Assembly: GCF_002775205.1 (NCBI RefSeq)
Contig: NC_036456.1
Coordinates: 23,511,968 to 23,575,967 of the forward strand
Direction of reading: 5' to 3'
Length of the DNA: 64,000 bases
Source of the DNA: Xiphophorus maculatus
Taxonomy: Eukaryota > Chordata > Actinopteri > Cyprinodontiformes > Poeciliidae
Positions 13,497 through 25,714 of this stretch are shown here, piece by piece (the stretch's first letter is position 1; every line of letters begins with the position of its first letter). A program made the position numbers and the translations under genes. The notes beneath the pieces were generated by a model. That model worked only from the letters and a program-made list of their open reading frames with translations. It was not told the DNA's origin and made no database searches.

Positions 13497-14980
13497 CAAG
13501 GCTTTTATTTTGGAAGTTTTGTTAACCTTCATTTCAAAGGGCCAAACTAATCCCATGCGTAATAGTCCTTGGGTTAAAATAGTTATATAATGCTCAAAAC
13601 ACAAGTAGCTGATGTAAAAATATTCAAGGCTTTTATTTTGAAATTTTCAGTATGCTTCATTTCAAAGGGCCAAACTAATACCACGTGTAACAGTGCTTTG
13701 GATGAAAAAGTCAAATAAAGCCAAAAAGAGCAATTACGTCATGTAAAATTATTCAAGGCTTTTATTTTGAAATTTTCAGAATGCTTCATTTCAAAGGGCC
13801 AAACTAATACCACGTGTAACAGTGCTTTGGATGAAAAAGTCAAATAAAGCCAAAAAGAGCAATTACCTGATGTAAAAATATTCAAGGCTTTTATTTTGAA
13901 ATTATTATTATGCTCCATTTTAAAGTTCCAAACTAATCCCATGTGTAACAGTGCTTTGGATGAAAAAGTCATATAAAGCCAAAAACAGCAATTACCTGAT
14001 GTAAAAATATTCAAGGCTTTTATTTTGAAATTTTCAGTATGCTTCATTTCAAAGTTCCAAAGTAATCCCATGTGTAACAGTGCTTTGGATGAAAACGTCA
14101 AATAAAGCCAAAAACAGCAATTACCTGATGTAAAAATATTCAAGGCTTTTATTTTGAAATTATTATTATGCTCCATTTTAAAGTTCCGAACTAATCCCAT
14201 GTGTAACATTGCTTTGGATGAAAAAGTCATATACGGCCAAAAAGAGCAATTACTTCATGTAAAATATTCAAGGCTTTTATTTTGAAATTTTCAGTATGCT
14301 TCATTTTAAAGTTCTGAACTAATACCACGTGTAAGAGTGCTTTGGATGAAAAAGTCAAATAAAGCCAAAAAGAGCAATTACGTCATGTAAAAATATTCAA
14401 GGCTTTTATTTTGAAACTTTTGTTAAGCTTCATTTCAAAGGGCCAAACTAATACCACGTGTAACAGTGCTTTGGATGAAAAAGTCAAATAAAGCCAAAAA
14501 GAGCAATTACATGATGTAAAAATATTCAAGGCTTTAATTTTGAAATTTTTGTTAATATTCATTTCAAAGGGCCAAACTAATACCATGTGTAACAGTGCTT
14601 TGGATGAAAAAGTCAAATAAAGCCAAAAAGAGCAATTACGTCATGTAAAAATATTCAAGGCTTTTATTTTGAAATTTGCAGGATGCTTCATTTCAAAGGG
14701 CCAAACTAATCCCATGCGTAATAGTCCTTCGGTTAAAATAGTTATATAATGCTCAAAACACAAGTAGCTGATGTAAAAATATTCAAGGCTTTTATTTTGA
14801 AATTTTTGTTAAGCTTCATTTTAAAGGGCCAAACTAATACCATGTGTAACAGTGCTTTGGATGAAAAAGTCAAATAAAGCCAAAAAAGAGCAATTACGTC
14901 ATGTAAAAATATTCAGGGCTTTTATTGTGAAATTTTCAATATGCTTAATTTTAAAGTGTAAAACTAATCCCATGTGTAAC
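13497..14980. repeat. 129-bp tandem block 1 (about 12 units)
   Basis: CAAGG landmarks fall at 13497, 13625, 13754, 13883, 14012, 14141, 14269, 14398, 14527, 14656, 14784 and (as CAGGG) 14914, giving spacings of 128-130. Variant segments (GTATGCTTCATTTC against TTATGCTCCATTTT) are shuffled between units. Confidence 0.9.
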
Positions 14981-15993
14981 AGTTACTGAGTTAAATCAGT
15001 TATATACAGCCCAAAGCAGCAAGTAGTTGTAAAGGCCAGTTCTCAGTCCTGATCTGTTTCAACTGAGGATAGATAGAACTACAACGATGCGTATTCGTAG
15101 TCCTAACCAGCAGCCAATAGCCTCTTGAGTTCCGTTGCTATGGCAAATAATGGTCTCAGCAGGTGTGAGCTCTGAGCTGTGAGCTCTCAAACACACAAGT
15201 GTGTTTGAGCAAACACACTTTACTGAAAAAAAGCATTGGAAACAAATCCTTCTTGTTCGGGAACCGTAATACATATTCGAAAAGCGTTTTAAGCGTATGA
15301 CAGTTCAATGTGTCTTCTGCGATAGTCCCGAGATTCATATCTGTACCTCACTCAGAGCATTTACAGTGATGAGAGAAAGAAATGTTGTGCCCAGATATGA
15401 ACCGAGGTCGGCTGTCACTCTAATATGAGCAAAAATGAGAAACTTTGGGTCGCTTAGAGGCAAATTGTGGACAAACCATAACTGGTATCGACGAGCCGTC
15501 TTCACTTTCGAAGAGATCACAGACGTATCTACAAAATGAAATTTGAATGGCATTTCTAGGTGAATTTGTGACGACACAGCAAATCCTCAAAAATAGGGTA
15601 TTTCTAGGATTTTTCCCATTGAGTTATAATGGGGTTTTTTTCGTAGTTTTTTGCGAATTATGTCGCCATGTTAATCCCGAATCCCACCAAAAGTAATAGC
15701 TGGAATGGCGTGAATTTTCTGCACGTTTTGATACCTCTTTTGTAGGTGTGCACGCAGCGGTATGAGCCGCATTAACGGTTACGGATGAAAAATAAAGAAT
15801 AACTAGAAAATTTCGGAAGAAATTTAGCCGGGGCCTGCCAAGGCGCGGCCGTGGGGTTCGGGCCCGGCGTCGTCGCGCCACAAATCGGCGTCGACGCCAA
15901 AGAACGCCGCGACGTAATCAGTGGCACGCGGAGAACCGCAAGAACGTTAAGCGAGGCGGACGTGCACCGTTCGGTACGATTTAAAATGTTGTC
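14981..15993. repeat. Array linker 1 (no hairpin module)
   Basis: Runs from GTTACTGAGTTAAATCAG to the end of the CpG-rich block. It contains the CTCAAACACAC palindrome and CCCATTGAGTTATAATGG; the hairpin with the TGGCAGGCCCC arm is absent and the CpG block follows AATAAAGAATA directly. Confidence 0.85.
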
Positions 15994-17219
15994 GAGGCTT
16001 TTATTTTGGAAGTTTTGTTAAACTTCATTTCAAAGGGCCAAACTAATCCCATGCGTAATAGTCCTTGGGTTAAAATAGTTATATAATGCTCAAAACACAA
16101 GTAGCTGATGTAAAAAAATGCAAGGCTTTTATTTTGAAATTTTCAGTATGCTTCATTTTTAAGTTCCGAACTAATACCACGTGTAAGAGTGCTTTGGATG
16201 AAAAAGTCAAAAAAAGCCAAAAAGAGCTATTACCTCATGTAAAAATATTCAAGGCTTTTATTTTGAAATTGTCAGTATGCTTCATTTTAAAGTTCTGAAC
16301 TAATACCACGTGTAAGAGTGCTTTGGATGAAAAAGTCAAATAAAGCCAAAAAGAGCTATTACGTCATGTAAAAATATTCAAGGCTTTTATTTTGAAATTT
16401 TCAGTATGCTTCCTTTCAAAGGGCCAAACTAATACCATGTGTAACAGTGCTTTGGATGAAAAAGTCAAATAAAGCCAAAAAGAGCAATTACATGATGTCA
16501 AAATATTCAAGGCTTTCATTTTGAAATTATTACTTTGCTCCATTTTAAAGTTCCAAACTAATCCCATGTGTAACAGTGCTGTGGATGAAAAAGTCATATA
16601 CGGCCAAAAAAAGCAATTACATGATGTAAAAATATTCAAGGCTTTTATTTTGAAATTTTCAGTATGCTTCATTTAAGAGGGCCAAACTAATACCACGTGT
16701 AACAGTGCTTTGGATGAAAAAGTCACATAAAGCCAAAAACAGCAATTACCTGATGTAAAAATATTCAAGGCTTTTATTTTGAAATTATTATTATGCTCCA
16801 TTTTAAAGTTCCGAACTAATCCCATGTGTAACATTGCTTTGGATGAAAAAGTCATATACGGCCAAAAAGAGCAATTACTTCATGTAAAAATATTCAAGGC
16901 TTTTATTTTGAAATTTGCAGGATGCTTCATTTCAAAGGGCCAAAGTAATCCCATGCGTAATAGTCCTTCGGTTAAAATAGTTATATAATGCTCAAAACAC
17001 AAGTAGCTGATGTAAAAATATTCAAGGCTTTTATTTAGAAATTTTTGTTAAGCTTCATTTTAAAGGGCCAAACTAATACCATGTGTAACAGTGCTTTGGA
17101 TGAAAAAGTCAAATAAAGCCAAAAAAGAGCAATTACGTCATGTAAAAATATTCAGGGCTTTTATTGTGAAATTTTCAATATGCTTAATTTTAAAGTGTAA
17201 AACTAATCCCATGTGTAAC
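15994..17219. repeat. 129-bp tandem block 2 (about 10 units)
   Basis: Same unit as block 1. An extra copy of the start-type unit (GCGTAATAGTCCTTCGG) occurs near 16955, close to the block end, as also in blocks 1 and 4. Confidence 0.9.
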
Positions 17220-18313
17220 AGTTACTGAGTTAAATCAGTTATATACAGCCCATAGCAGCAGTAGTTCTAAAGGCCAGTTCTCAGTCCTGATCTGTTTCAA
17301 CTGAGGATAGATAGAACTACAGCGATGCGTATCTGTAGTCCAAATCAGCAGCCAATAGCCTCTTGAGATCCGTTGCTATGGCAAATAATGGTCTCAGCAG
17401 GTGTGAGCTGTGAGCGCTGAGCTCTCAAACACACAAGTGTGTTTGAGCAAACACACTTTACTGAAAAAAAGCATTGGAAACAAATCCTTCTTGTTCGGGA
17501 ACCGTAATACATATTCGAAAAGCGTTTTAAGCGTATGACAGTTCAATGTGTCTTCTGCGATAGTCCCGAGATTCATATCTGTACCTCACTCAGAGCATTT
17601 ACAGTGATGAGAGAAAGAAATGTTGTGCCCAGATCTGATCCGAGGTCGGCTGTCACTCTAATATGAGCAAAAATGAGGAACTTTGGGTCGCTTAGAGGCA
17701 AATTGTGGACAAACCGTAACTGGTATCGACGAGCCGTCTTCACTTTCGAAGAGATCACAGACGTATCTACAAAATGAAATTTGAATGGCATTTCTAGGTG
17801 AATTTGTGACGACACAGCAAATCCTCAAAAATAGGGTATTTCTAGGATTTTTCCCATTGAGTTATAATGGGGTTTTTTTCGTAGTTTTTTGCGAATTATG
17901 TCGCCACGTTAAGCCCAAATCCCACCAGAAGTAATAGCTCCAATGGCGTGAATTTTCTGCACGTTTTGATACCTCATTTGTAGGTGTGCACCCAGCGGTA
18001 CGAGCCGCATTAACGGTTACGGAAGAAAAATAAAGTTCTATAATAATAATAATATTAAAGAGACGCTTCTCTCCGACAATAGTAATAGGTTCCTGCCATT
18101 GCTTTGCATGGCAGGCCCCAACTAGAAAATTTCGGAAGAAATTTAGCCGGGGCCTGCCAAGGCGCGCCCGTGGGGTTTGGGCCCGGCGTCGTCACGCCAC
18201 AAATTGGCATCGACGCTAAAGAACGCCGCAACGTAATCAATGGCACGCGGAGAACCGCAAGAACGTTAAGTGAGGCGGACGTGCACCGTTCGGTACGATT
18301 TAAAATTTTTGTC
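17220..18313. repeat. Array linker 2 (with hairpin module)
   Basis: Complete linker with palindrome, Y-rich ATTATAATGGGG segment, an (ATA)n stretch, hairpin (CCTGCCAT, loop, ATGGCAGG) at about 18092-18115 and CpG block. Several CpGs in this block have decayed to CpA/TpG. Confidence 0.85.
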
Positions 18314-19673
18314 GAGGCTTTTATTTTGGAAGTTTTGTTAAACTTCATTTCAAAGGGCCAACCTAATCCCATGAATAACAGTCATTGGATAAAATCAGTT
18401 ATATAGTGCTCAAAACAGCAATAATCTCATGTAAAAATTCTCAAGGCTTTTATTTTGAAATTTTCAGTATGCTCCATTTTAAAGTTCCGAACGAATCCCA
18501 TGTGTAACAGTGCTTTGGATAAAAAAGTCACATAAAGCCAAAAAGCGCAATTACCTGATGTAAAAATATGCAAGGCTTTTATTTTGAAATTATTATTATG
18601 CTCCATTTTAAAGTTCCGAACTAATCCCATGTGTAACAGTGCTTTGGATGAAAAAGTCACATAAAGCCAAAAAGCGCAATTACCTGATGTAAAAATATTC
18701 AAGGCTTTTATTTTGAAATTATTATTATGCTCCATTTTAAAGTTCCGAACAAATCCCATGTGTAACAGTGCTTTGGATGAAAAAGTCATATACGGCCAAA
18801 AAGAGCAATTACATGACGTAAAAATATTCAAGGCTTTTATTTTGAAATTTTCAGTATGCTTCATTTCAGAGGGCCAAACTATTCCATTGTGTAACAGTGC
18901 TTTGGATAAAAAAGTCACATAAAGCCAAAAAGCGCAATTACCTGATGTAAAAATATTCAAGGCTTTTATTTTGAAATTATTATTATGCTCCATTTTAAAG
19001 TTCCGAACTAATCCCATGTGTAACATTGCTTTGGATGAAAAAGTCAAATAAAGCCAAAAAGAGCAATTACCTGATGTAAAAATATTCAAGGCTTTTATTT
19101 TGAAATTATTATTATGCTCCATTTTAAAGTTCCAAACTAATCCCATGTGTAACAGTGCTTTGGATGAAAAAGTCATATAAAGCCAAAAACAGCAATTACC
19201 TGATGTAAAAATATTCAAGGCTTTTATTTTGAAATTATTATTATTCTCCATTTTAAAGTTCCAAAGTAATCCCATGTGTAACAGTGATTTGGATGAAAAC
19301 GTCAAATAAAGCCAAAAACAGCAATTACCTGATGTAAAAATATTCAAGGCTTTTATTTTGAAATTATTATTCTCCATTTTAAAGTTCCAAACTAATCCAA
19401 TGTATAACATTGCTTTGGATGAAAAAGTCATATACGGCCAAAAAAAGCAATTACCTGATGTGAAAATATTCAAGGCTTTTATTTTGAAATTATTATTCTC
19501 CATTTTAAAGTTCCAAAGTAATCCCATGTGTAACAGTGCTTTGGATGAAAACGTCAAATAAAGCCAAAAAAAGCAATTACCTGATGTGAAAATATTCAAG
19601 GCTTTTATTTTGAAATTATTATTATGCTCCATTTTAAAGTTCCAAACTAATCCCATGTGTAACAGTTACTGAG
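18314..19673. repeat. 129-bp tandem block 3 (about 11 units); minus-strand open frame of 409 codons
   Basis: Units of 129 and 126 bp, all in-frame lengths, so the minus strand is open from 19656 to 18427 as repeated 42-43-residue segments (MTFSSKALLHMG, NFKIKALNIFTS). There is no recognisable domain, and AATAAA occurs in every unit on the same strand. I treat it as a repeat and not as a gene. Confidence 0.85.
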
Positions 19674-20765
19674 TTAAATCAGTTATATACAGCCCATAGC
19701 AGCAGTAGTTCTAAAGGCCAGTTCTCAGTCCTGATCTGTTTCAACTGAGGATAGATAGAACTACAGTGATGCGTATTCGTAGTCCTAACCAGCAGCCAAT
19801 AGCCTCTTGAGTTCCGTTGCTATGGCAAATAATGGTCTCAGCAGGTGTGAGCTCTGAGCTGTGAGCTCTCAAACACACAAGTGTGTTTGAGCAAACACAT
19901 TTTACTGAAAAAAAGCATTGGAAACAAATCCTTCTTGTTCGGGAACCGTAATACATATTCGAAAAGCGTTTCGAGCGTATGACAGTTCAATGTGTCTTCT
20001 GCGATAGTCCCGAGATTCATATCTGTACCTCACTCAGAGCATTTACAGCGATGAGAGAAAGAAATGTTGTGCCCAGATATGAACCGAGATGGGCTGTCAC
20101 TGTAATTTCAGCAAAAATGAGAAAGTTTGGGTCGCTTAGAGGCAAATTGTGGACAAACCGTAACTGGTATCGACGAGCCGTCTTCACTTTCGAAGAGATC
20201 ACAGACGTATCTACAAAATGAACTTTGAATGGCATTTCTACGTGAATTTGTGACGACACAGCAAATCCTCAAAAATAGGGTATTTCTAGGATTTTTCCCA
20301 TTGAGTTATAATGGGGTTTTTTTCGTAGTTTTTTGCGAATTATGTCGCCACGTTAAGCCCAAATCCCACCAGAAGTAATAGCTCCAATGGCGTGAATTTT
20401 CTGCACGTTTTGATACCTCATTTGTAGGTGTGCACCCAGCGGTACGAGCCGCATTAACGGTTACGGAAGAAAAATAAAGTTCTATAATAATAATAATAAT
20501 ATTAAAGAGACGCTTCTCTCCGACAATAGTAATAGGTTCCTGCCATTGCTTTGCATGGCAGGCCCCAACTAGAAAAACAAAATTTCTGAAGAAATTTAGC
20601 CGGGGCCTGCCAAGGCGCGCCCGTCGGGCTTGGGCCCGGCGTCGTCACGCCACAAATTGGCGTCGACGCTAAAGAACGCCGCAACGTAATCAGTGGCACG
20701 CGGAGAACCACAAGAACGTTAAGCGAGGCGGACGTGCACCATTCAGTACGATTTAAAATGTTGTC
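19674..20765. repeat. Array linker 3 (hairpin; ACAAAATTTCTG subfamily)
   Basis: Complete linker. The CpG block starts ACTAGAAAAACAAAATTTCTG, an alternative start with six extra bases shared with linkers 4, 5 and 8. The plus strand is open for 80 codons (19979-20221), but this frame is broken in most other linkers. Confidence 0.85.
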
Positions 20766-21733
20766 AAGGCTTTTATTTTGGAAGTTTTGTTAAACTTCAT
20801 TTCAAAGGGCCAAACTAATCCCATGCGTAATAGTCCTTGGGTTAAAATAGTTATATAATGCTCAAAACACAAGTAGCTGATGTAAAAATATTCAAGGCTT
20901 TTATTTTGAAATTTTCAGTATGCTCCATTTTAAAGTTCCGAACTAATCCCATGTGTAACAGTGCTTTGGATGAAAAAGTCATATACGGCCAAAAAAAGCA
21001 ATTACGTCATGTAAAATATTCAAGGCTTTTATTTTGAAATTTTTGTTAAGCTTCATTTCAAAGGGCCAAACTAATACCATGTGTAACAGTGCTTTCAATG
21101 AAAAAGTCAAATAAAGCCAAAAAGAGCAATTACATGATGTAAAAAATATTCAAGGCTTTTATTTAGAAACTTTTGTTAAGCTTCATTTCAAAGGGCCAAA
21201 CTAATACCACGTGTAACAGTGCTTTGGATGAAAAAGTCAAATAAAGCCAAAAAGAGCAATTACATGATGTAAAAATATTCAAGGCTTTTATTTTGAAATT
21301 TTTGTTAATATTCATTTCAAAGGGCCAAACTAATACCATGTGTAACAGTGCTTTGGATGAAAAAGTCAAATAAAGCCAAAAAGAGCAATTACGTCATGTA
21401 AAAATATTCAAGGCTTTTATTTTGAAATTTGCAGGATGCTTCATTTCAAAGGGCCAAACTAATCCCATGCGTAATAGTCCTTCGGTTAAAATAGTTATAT
21501 AATGCTCAAAACACAAGTAGCTGATGTAAAAATATTCAAGGCTTTTATTTTGAAATTTTTGTTAAGCTTCATTTTAAAGGGCCAAACTAATACCATGTGT
21601 AACAGTGCTTTGGATGAAAAAGTCAAATAAAGCCAAAAAAGAGCAATTACGTCATGTAAAAATATTCAGGGCTTTTATTGTGAAATTTTCAATATGCTTA
21701 ATTTTAAAGTGTAAAACTAATCCCATGTGTAAC
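20766..21733. repeat. 129-bp tandem block 4 (about 8 units)
   Basis: Same unit family as its neighbours. Single-A length changes in the GTAAAAATATTC segment shift the frame between units. Confidence 0.9.
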
Positions 21734-22820
21734 AGTTACTGAGTTAAATCAGTTATATACAGCCCAAAGCAGCAATTAGTTCTAAAGGCCAGTTCAGTCC
21801 TGATCTGTTTCAACTGAGTATTCCACTATAGATAGAACTACAGTGATGCGTATTCGTAGTCCTAACCAGCAGCCAATAGCCTCTTGAGTTCCGTTGCTAT
21901 GGTAAATAATGGTCTCAGCAGGTGTGAGCTCTGAGCTCTGAGCTCTCAAACACACAAGTGTGTTTGAGCAAACACACTTTACTGAAAAAAAGCATTGGAA
22001 ACAAATCCTTCTTGTTCGGGAACCGTAATACATATTCGAAAAGCGTTTTAAGCGTATGACAGTTCAATGTGTCTTCTGCGATAGTCCCGAGATTCATATC
22101 TGTACCTCACTCAGAGCATTTACAGTGATGAGAGAAAGAAATGTTGTGCCCAGATATGAACCGAGATGGGCTGTCACTCTAATTTGAAGAAAAATGAGAA
22201 ACTTTGGGTCGCTTAGAGGCAAATTGTGGACAAACCGTAACTGGTATCGACGAGCCGTCTTCACTTTCGAAGAAATCACAGACGTATCTACAAAATGAAA
22301 TTTGAATGGCATTTCTAGGTGAATTTGTGACGACACAGCAAATCCTCAAAAATAGGGTATTTCTAGGATTTTTCCCATTGAGTTATAATGGGGTTTTTTT
22401 CGTAGTTTTTTGCGAATTATGTCGCCACGTTAAGCCCAAATCCCACCAGAAGTAATAGCTGGAATGGCGTGAATTTTCTGCATGTTTTGATACCTCATTT
22501 GTAGGTGTGCACCCAGCGGTACGAGCCGCATTAACGGTTACGGAAGAAAAATAAAGAATAAAGAAACACTTTCTCCGACAATAGCAATAGGTTCCTGCCA
22601 TTGCTTTGCATGGCAGGCCCCAACTAGAAAAACAAAATTTCTGAAGAAATTTAGCCGGGGCCTGCCAAGGCGCGCCCGTCGGGCTTGGGCCCGGCGTCGT
22701 CACGCCACAAATTGGCGTCGACGCTAAAGAACGCCGCGACGTAATCAGTGGCACGCGGAGAACCGCAAGAACGTTAAGCGAGGCGGACGTGCACCATTCG
22801 GTACGATTTAAAATGTTGTC
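21734..22820. repeat. Array linker 4 (hairpin; ACAAAATTTCTG subfamily)
   Basis: Complete linker, with a 10-base addition (ATTCCACTAT) at about 21819 next to GATAGATAGAAC that other linkers lack. Confidence 0.85.
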
Positions 22821-23654
22821 AAGGCTTTTATTTTGGAAGTTTTGTTAAACTTCATTTCAAAGGGCCAAACTAATCCCATGCGTAATAGTCCTTGGGTTAA
22901 AATAGTTATATAATGCTCAAAACACAAGTAGCTGATGTAAAAATATTCAAGGCTTTTATTTTGAAATTTTCAGTATGCTCCATTTTAAATTTCCGAACTA
23001 ATCCCATGTGTAACAGTGCTTTGGATGAAAAAGTCATATACGGCCAAAAAAAGCAATTACGTCATGTAAAATATTCAAGGCTTTTATTTTGAAATTTTTA
23101 GTATGCTTAATTTTAAAGTTCCAAACTAATCCCATGTGTAACATTGCTTTGGATGAAAAAGTCATATACGGCCAATAAGAGCAATTACGTCATGTAAAAT
23201 ATTCAAGGCTTTTATTTTGAAATTTTTAGTATGCTTAATTTTAAAGTTCCAAACTAATCCCATGTGTAACATTGCTTTGGATGAAAAAGTCATATACGGC
23301 CAATAAGAGCAATTACGTCATGTAAAATATTCAAGGCTTTTATTTTGAAATTATTATTATGCTCCATTTTAAAGTTCCGAACTAATCCCATGTGTAACAT
23401 TGCTTTGGATGAAAAAGTCATATACGGCCAATAAGAGCAATTACGTCATGTAAAATATTCAAGGCTTTTATTTTGAAATTATTATTATGCTCCATTTTAA
23501 AGTTCCAAACTAATCCCATGTGTAACATTGCTTTGGATGAAAAAGTCATATACGGCCAAAAAGAGCAATTACGTCATGTAAAATATTCAAGGCTTTTATT
23601 TTGAAATTTTCAGTATGCTTAATTTTAAAGTTCCAAACTAATCCCATGTGTAAC
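22821..23654. repeat. 128-bp-period tandem block 5 (about 7 units)
   Basis: Most units here are 128 bp because one A is missing in GTAAAATATTC, and four consecutive units share CATATACGGCCAATAAGAG. The local expansion of a 128-bp variant destroys any long reading frame, which argues against coding selection on the array. Confidence 0.85.
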
Positions 23655-24917
23655 AGTTACTGAGTTAAATCAGTTATATACAGCCCATAGCAGCAGGTAG
23701 TTCTAAAGGCCAGTTCTCAGTCCTGATCTGTTTCAACTGAGGATAGATAGAACTACAGCGATGCGTATCTGTAGTCCAAATCAGCAGCCAATAGCCTCTT
23801 GAGTTCCGTTGCTATGGTAAATAATGGTCTCAGCAGGGTGTGAGCTCTGAGCGCTGAGCTCTCAAACACACAATTGTGTGTTTGAGCAAACACATTTTAC
23901 TGACAAAAAAGCATTGGAAACAAATCCTTCTTGTTCGGGAACCGTAATACATATTCGAAAAGCGTTTGCAGCGTATGACAGTTCAATGTGTCTTCTGCGA
24001 TAGTCCCGAGATTCATATCTGTACCTCACTCAGAACATTTACAGCGATGAGAGAAAGAAATGTTGTGCCCAGATCTGAAATTCTATTCAAATACATGGGA
24101 GAGAGCCTCAGACAGCCTCAGAAAATCCTGTCGCATGACTTTGCTCTGAAGCACCGTGACAGAAAACCGTACGGTCTAGATAAATTTCGAAAACATTTTA
24201 CCGGAGCAGACAGGCGTATCAATGTCAGGACCGATTTTGATACTAATCGTGCGATATTTGTGGGCGTGATGGCGATTTCAAAAATGATTTGGGTTGAAAA
24301 AGTTGTCTTCATCTCTCACTCTAAGCAGCCAGAAACGCACTCTAACTTGAGCAAAAATGAGAAACTTTGGGTCGCTTAGAGGCAAATTGTGGACAAACCG
24401 TAACTGGTATCGACGAGCCGTCTTCACTTTCGAAGAGATCACAGACGTATCTACAAAATGAAATTTGAATGGCATTTCTAGGTGAATTTGTGACGACACA
24501 GCAAATCCTCAAAAATAGGGTATTTCTAGGATTTTTCCCATTGAGTTATAATGGGGTTTTTTTCGCAGTTTTTTGCGAATTATGTCGCCACGTTAAGCCC
24601 AAATCCCACCAAAAATAATAGCTCCAATGGCGTGAATTTTCTGCACGTTTTGATACCTCATTTGTAGGTGTGCACCCAGCGGTATGAGCCGCATTAACGG
24701 TGACGGAAGAAAAATAAAGAATTATAATAAAGAGACACTTTGTTGGGTGTAGAGTAATAGGTTCCTGCCATTGCTTTGCATGGCAGGCCCCAACTAGAAA
24801 AACAAAATTTCTGAAGAAATTTAGCCGGGGCCTGCCAAGGCGCGCCCGTCTGGTTTGTGCCCGGCGTCGTCACGCTACAAATTGGCATCGACGCTAAAGG
24901 ATGCTGCAATGTAATCA
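23655..24917. repeat. Array linker 5, long form (extra ~260 bp), truncated at its right end
   Basis: Between 24077 and about 24337 this linker has roughly 260 bases where all others have about 25. The plus strand is open here for 137 codons (23966-24379) with no recognisable motif. Its palindrome is a perfect 26-mer (two arms of CTCAAACACACAA). The CpG block stops mid-way at GTAATCA (24917), where foreign sequence begins. Confidence 0.8.
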
Positions 24918-25714
24918 AGTTCAGATTTCTTTAGCCGAAATCTCTTTGCTTCCTTGTCTTTCGTTAGGCGATGAAATACGTTCATGTTTGGTTCGGTTCA
25001 GTTCTACTCTAGTGGGCAGACTGTACCGCAGCTGCTGCGCTACAGATATTTCTCCGCTGATTTTCAGTAAAACTCTACAACGGAGAACCTGGAGGTTCTG
25101 GTTCGGATGAACAAAATAAACCCAGATATTTTATGTTTTATTATTTGAAATTATTGATAGGCCAAGCATAATGAAAAAAAACTCAGATCATGAAGTTATT
25201 TTATGTAATTCAAACAAAAATTATAATTTACATCATACCAAGCTAATATTATGTAGTTCTGCTGTTTTTCACTGTCGGCACAAGACGGCAGCTGAGAGTA
25301 TCTGTATCCGAAGCAACTGATTCAGTGAAGTAGCTTAATATGCTAGTTCCGGTTATTTGTGGCAATTTCTGCAAGTCACAATAGCTCTAGGTTGAGGTAA
25401 AACAAAATTGCCTTATTTCAGCTGATCAGATTGATGTTAACAGAGATTTTGTAGCCTAACTGGTTTCACGAAAGCCAGTTAGCAAAGTGCTAACATGTGA
25501 ACAAATTGCGGTTCCATCAAGCTAGCAGCTACGCTATCAGAGCCACAACAAAATATCCCACAGCAGTCAAACTTTTAAAATCGATCACATTTCTTAAAGA
25601 ACACATTACATTTAACAACTGTAAGCAGTTCTAATAATATAGTAATGAAATTAAATAGTATATTTTATGGACATAACACAAACACTTCTTACCTTAACCA
25701 AACAGTCGGAAGCA

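Noticed and set aside
13497-14980. CRISPR-like regular repeats
   Set aside because: The units are contiguous 129-bp tandem copies with no unique spacers and the context is eukaryotic.
18427-19656. 409-codon minus-strand frame (and similar frames in blocks 8, 9 and 10) as a repeat-protein gene
   Set aside because: Explained by a stop-free unit whose length is divisible by three. The frame is lost in blocks with 128-bp units, the plus strand is often open too, and there is no promoter, splice or domain evidence.
19979-20221. 80-codon plus-strand frame in the linkers as a small gene
   Set aside because: Open only in linkers 3, 8, 11 and (extended) 5; broken in the rest. No recognised motif. 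Kept only as part of the linker 5 finding.
20502-20711. Minus-strand Pro/Ala-rich frame in the CpG block
   Set aside because: Composition follows the GC-rich DNA; the frame differs between copies and runs through the hairpin module.
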